From a virus, in the IMG/VR virus record IMGVR_UViG_3300004460_000261, positions 1 through 31,813 of that record: DNA of 31,813 bases, one strand, 5' to 3'. A model generated the notes under the pieces. That model worked only from the letters and a program-made list of their open reading frames with translations. It was not told the origin of the DNA and searched no databases. Of this stretch, positions 29,506 through 31,813 are shown in pieces. Position numbers and translations under genes: made by a program. Within the stretch, counting starts at the first letter, position 1. The number at the start of each line of letters is the position of its first letter.

Positions 29506-30093
29506 ATGAACGCAAAAGACGCAATCTTAAAAATTAGGGCATTATTTGAAGATATGCCTGTTGAAACTGCAAAAGATATGATGCCAACTAAAATGGCTGA
29601 ATATTCATTGATGGATGGAACTAAAGTAGATATTACTGAACTTGCTATTGGTGGTGCAGTAACATTGGCTGATGGCTCTCCTGCTCCAATGGGCGAACAT
29701 CAACTTGCTGATGGAACTTCAATACAAGTAGATGATAAAGGTATTATCATAGAAGTTGCTTCTCCTACAGAAGATGCTATGCCTGAAGAGGTTATGCCTG
29801 AAAATATGGTAAAAAAGCAAGATGCTAAAATGGAAGAGATGCAATCTGATTTCAATAAGCAAATTGATGAATTAAAGGCTATCAATAGTGCATTGCAATC
29901 AAAGATTCAAGATATTGAGTTCAAAAATAAAGAAGGATTTAGTTTGGTAGTATCAATGATGGAAGAGTTCAGCAAAGTACCTTCTGCTGACCCTATTGAA
30001 GCACCTAAATCATTTAAGTTTGAGCAATCAAAAGACATTAAGTTTGATAGACTTAATAAATATAGAAACGCAATTTTAAACAATAAAAATTAA
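29506..30093 (+). CDS. putative scaffolding protein
   Basis: A 195-residue acidic protein between the prohead protease and the major capsid protein. Residues about 30-85 are beta-like with LADGSPAPMGEHQLADGTSI, and residues about 100-150 form a coiled coil (AKMEEMQSDFNKQIDELKAI) as in scaffolds. The end is basic (KFDRLNKYRNAI). It is likely removed by the protease during maturation. Identification rests on composition and gene order. Confidence 0.65.
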   Translation: MNAKDAILKIRALFEDMPVETAKDMMPTKMAEYSLMDGTKVDITELAIGGAVTLADGSPAPMGEHQLADGTSIQVDDKGIIIEVASPTEDAMPEEVMPENMVKKQDAKMEEMQSDFNKQIDELKAINSALQSKIQDIEFKNKEGFSLVVSMMEEFSKVPSADPIEAPKSFKFEQSKDIKFDRLNKYRNAILNNKN

Positions 30094-30098
30094 ATACA

Positions 30099-31052
30099 AT
30101 GGCATTTAGCGTAAGTTCATTAGCAGATTATACAAGAGAGAACGAAGCATTGCTCGTTACTAACTCTGTACTTGGTGCAAAAACTGCTGCCTTGATTAAA
30201 TCTTCTGGCAATGTAATGGTCGGAGTGAAATCAAGTGAGCAAATCAATGTTATGGATACAGATGCATTTTTTCAAGCAGGTGGAACTTGCGGATTCAATG
30301 CTTCAGGAACAACTTCTTTCACACAAAGACCTGTTGTAGTAGGTAAAATTAAAGTTAACGAAGCACTTTGCCCAAAGGCTTTGGAAGCTAAGTATCTTCA
30401 GAAGGCATTGCCAACAGGAAGCAGATATGATTCTATTCCTTTTGAGCAAGAATACTCTGATAAGAAGGCTTCTGTTATTGCTGCACAACTTGAAACTGCA
30501 ATATGGCAGGGTTCAACTTTGAGTGCTGATGGTAACTTGAATAAATTTAAAGGATTTATTAGGCATTCTTTAGAGGCTTCTGCTTCTATCATTGCTGCAA
30601 ATACTTCAACTTATATCTCTGGCGGTCCTGTTGCTTCAATAACTTCTGCAAACGTTATCGCAGTATTTGATGCAGTTTACTTGGCTATCCCTGCTAAGGT
30701 TGTCGCTAAAGATGATATGACTATCTTCTGTGGTCAAGACCTTTTCAGAACTTACACTATTGCTCTTAAGAATAGTGCAAATTTCCATTATCAAATTGAT
30801 GCAAAGGCTGATAGCGAGTTCATCCTGCCAGGCACTTCAATCAAAGTTATTGCAGTTGCAGGTTTGAATGGTACAAATAAAATTTATGCTTGTCGTTTGA
30901 GTAATATGTTCTTGGGAACAGATTTGTTGAACGAAGAAGAGAAATTTGAAATCTTCTATGCTAAAGAAGCAGACGAAGTACGTTTCGTATCCGAGTTCAA
31001 AATGGGTGTGAACTTTGCATTCCCAGATGAGTGGGTTGAATTTAAACTCTAA
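30099..31052 (+). CDS. major capsid protein
   Basis: A 317-residue protein in the place of the major capsid protein and with the features of a Bacteroidota phage HK97-fold capsid protein: an N-terminal helix region (VSSLADYTRENEALLVTNSV), an alternating hydrophobic core, and a C-terminal end with EVRFVSEFKMGVNFAFPDEW (about 293-312). Codon choice looks more GC-rich and regular than in the neighbouring genes, as expected for a highly expressed structural gene. It is followed by a strong terminator. Confidence 0.8.
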   Translation: MAFSVSSLADYTRENEALLVTNSVLGAKTAALIKSSGNVMVGVKSSEQINVMDTDAFFQAGGTCGFNASGTTSFTQRPVVVGKIKVNEALCPKALEAKYLQKALPTGSRYDSIPFEQEYSDKKASVIAAQLETAIWQGSTLSADGNLNKFKGFIRHSLEASASIIAANTSTYISGGPVASITSANVIAVFDAVYLAIPAKVVAKDDMTIFCGQDLFRTYTIALKNSANFHYQIDAKADSEFILPGTSIKVIAVAGLNGTNKIYACRLSNMFLGTDLLNEEEKFEIFYAKEADEVRFVSEFKMGVNFAFPDEWVEFKL

Positions 31053-31058
31053 TTAATT

Positions 31059-31081
31059 GGGGAGGTAAAACTCCCCTTTTT
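31059..31081 (+). terminator. rho-independent terminator after the major capsid gene
   Basis: GGGGAG (31059-31064) and CTCCCC (31071-31076) form a 6-bp stem with a 6-base loop, followed by TTTTT. It lies directly after the capsid stop and may separate capsid from tail-tube expression levels. Confidence 0.85.
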
Positions 31082-31103
31082 ATAATCTTATAAATTAAAT
31101 AAT

Positions 31104-31622
31104 ATGCCGTGTGCTTTAACTCAAGGTTACACACTTGATTGTAGGGATTCTTTAGGTGGTTTAACGGAGGTTTACTTCATTGAATCAGCCAACGTAACAT
31201 CTCAAACAGAAGCAAGTGGAGTAATTACTGCCTTAACTAAGGCAACAGGAAAGAAGTTCTACAAATATGAACTTGTGAAAGGCACATCTTCATTTGTTGA
31301 GAACATAAATTCATCTGTTGAAAATGGAACTATATTCTATCAGCAAGAATTGACACTTGTTCTTAACAAACTTCAAGTTAATACAAGAAACGAAATATTG
31401 CTACTTTCAAAGAATCTTTTGGAAGCAGTTGTTAAAGACAACAATGGCAATTTCTGGTATCTTGGTTTGACAAGAGGATTAGATGTAACTGCAGGTTCTG
31501 CTCAATCTGGTACTGCTGAAGGAGATAGAAGTGGATATACTTTGACATTTACAGGTAAAGAACCTGCATTGGCTCAGAATGTTGCTTCTGCAGTTGCTTC
31601 TGCTTTGACAACCGCAGGTTAA
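31104..31622 (+). CDS. putative major tail tube protein
   Basis: A 172-residue, beta-rich protein between the capsid and portal genes. The pattern is YTLDCRDSLGGLTEVYFIES (9-28), then KFYKYELVKGTSSFVENINS, a mid-helix and SGTAEGDRSGYTLTFTGKEP (about 135-154). This resembles tail-tube-like proteins of Bacteroidota phages, although the evidence is pattern and composition only. It has its own terminator downstream and probably is highly expressed. Confidence 0.6.
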   Translation: MPCALTQGYTLDCRDSLGGLTEVYFIESANVTSQTEASGVITALTKATGKKFYKYELVKGTSSFVENINSSVENGTIFYQQELTLVLNKLQVNTRNEILLLSKNLLEAVVKDNNGNFWYLGLTRGLDVTAGSAQSGTAEGDRSGYTLTFTGKEPALAQNVASAVASALTTAG

Positions 31623-31644
31623 GTTTGAATATATAATATAGAAG

Positions 31645-31676
31645 TGCCTTACCTTAATTGGTAGGGCATTTTTTTT
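31645..31676 (+). terminator. rho-independent terminator after the tail-tube-like gene
   Basis: TGCCTTACC (31645-31653) pairs with GGTAGGGCA (31660-31668), a 9-bp stem with one G-U pair and loop TTAATT, followed by eight T's (31669-31676). It is the strongest terminator in the window. Confidence 0.9.
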
Positions 31677-31709
31677 GTTAAATACTTACGAAGTTGACAT
31701 TTATAGTTG

Positions 31710-31813
31710 ATGATACAATTAACAAAGGGTACTACCCAATATATGTATTTAACTTTAACTGAAAAGGAATTATTGGTTAATCCTAATTACCTTTTCAGAA
31801 GTAGAAGTACAAA
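31710..31813 (+). CDS. conserved phage structural-region protein, 5' part (continues at base 1)
   Basis: ATG 31710 starts a frame that is open to the window end (34 codons plus 2 bases) and continues in the same phase at base 1, ending at 271 for 124 residues. The first residues (MIQLTKGTTQYMYLTLTEKE) match a recurrent start of small proteins near portal genes in Bacteroidota phages as far as I recall. No signal or membrane segment is present. The function is unknown. The clean join across the ends is the main evidence that the window is a closed circle. Confidence 0.75.
   Translation, partial: MIQLTKGTTQYMYLTLTEKELLVNPNYLFRSRST

Overview
The window looks like the complete genome of a tailed, siphovirus-like phage of a Bacteroidota host (Flavobacteriia, Sphingobacteriia or a related class). 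It is AT-rich, and every convincing gene lies on the + strand, with many 4-nt ATGA or TAATG stop/start overlaps. Start codons mostly follow A-rich stretches without a Shine-Dalgarno sequence. The best promoter-like boxes read TATCTTTG or TATCTTTA, matching the Bacteroidota -7 consensus TAnnTTTG. A reading frame that runs off the right end (from 31710) continues in frame at base 1 and stops at 271. The sequence is therefore best read as a circular or circularly permuted genome of about 31.8 kb, opened inside a gene.

Layout. (1) 28890 through the junction to 6440 holds the head, connector and adsorption genes: prohead protease, scaffold-like protein, major capsid protein, tail-tube-like protein, portal with a MuF-like tail, connector and tail-completion candidates, a long tail fibre with YadA-head-like repeats, and a one-gene spanin. 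(2) 6574-12653 is a replication, recombination and nuclease block: Rad52/Erf-like annealing candidate, mini-SSB-like protein, stand-alone DnaA domain IV, and an initiator whose gene carries iteron-like repeats as in lambda O. It also has a helicase-loader candidate, a VRR-NUC nuclease, a sigma-like protein and a PD-(D/E)XK-like nuclease. (3) 12628-16800 has a GT-B glycosyltransferase, a HAD-type phosphatase fused to phage-conserved ends, two small membrane proteins followed by an M15 endolysin (lysis cassette), a metallophosphoesterase, an HExxH protein and an HNH nuclease. (4) 16775-19374 is the most interesting part: methyltransferase, ParB-like protein, TET-associated glycosyltransferase and TET/JBP-family dioxygenase in a tightly overlapped run, which looks like a DNA base hypermodification cassette. 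(5) 19376-20880 encodes small and large terminase. (6) 21012-22334 holds small accessory genes and a Cro/CI-like regulator. (7) 22321-28859 is the tail block: chaperone with a probable -1 frameshift, HK97 gp10-like protein, two large tail proteins and the tape measure.

How it fits together. The initiator, DnaA-like protein and repeats probably start replication. The TET/glycosyltransferase cassette probably modifies the phage DNA before the adjacent terminase packages it, most likely against host nucleases. The phage builds a non-contractile tail. It exits with holin-like proteins, an M15 peptidase and a u-spanin, which implies a Gram-negative host. No integrase, tRNA gene, CRISPR array or insertion sequence was seen. 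No stretch of more than 300 bases lacks a gene.
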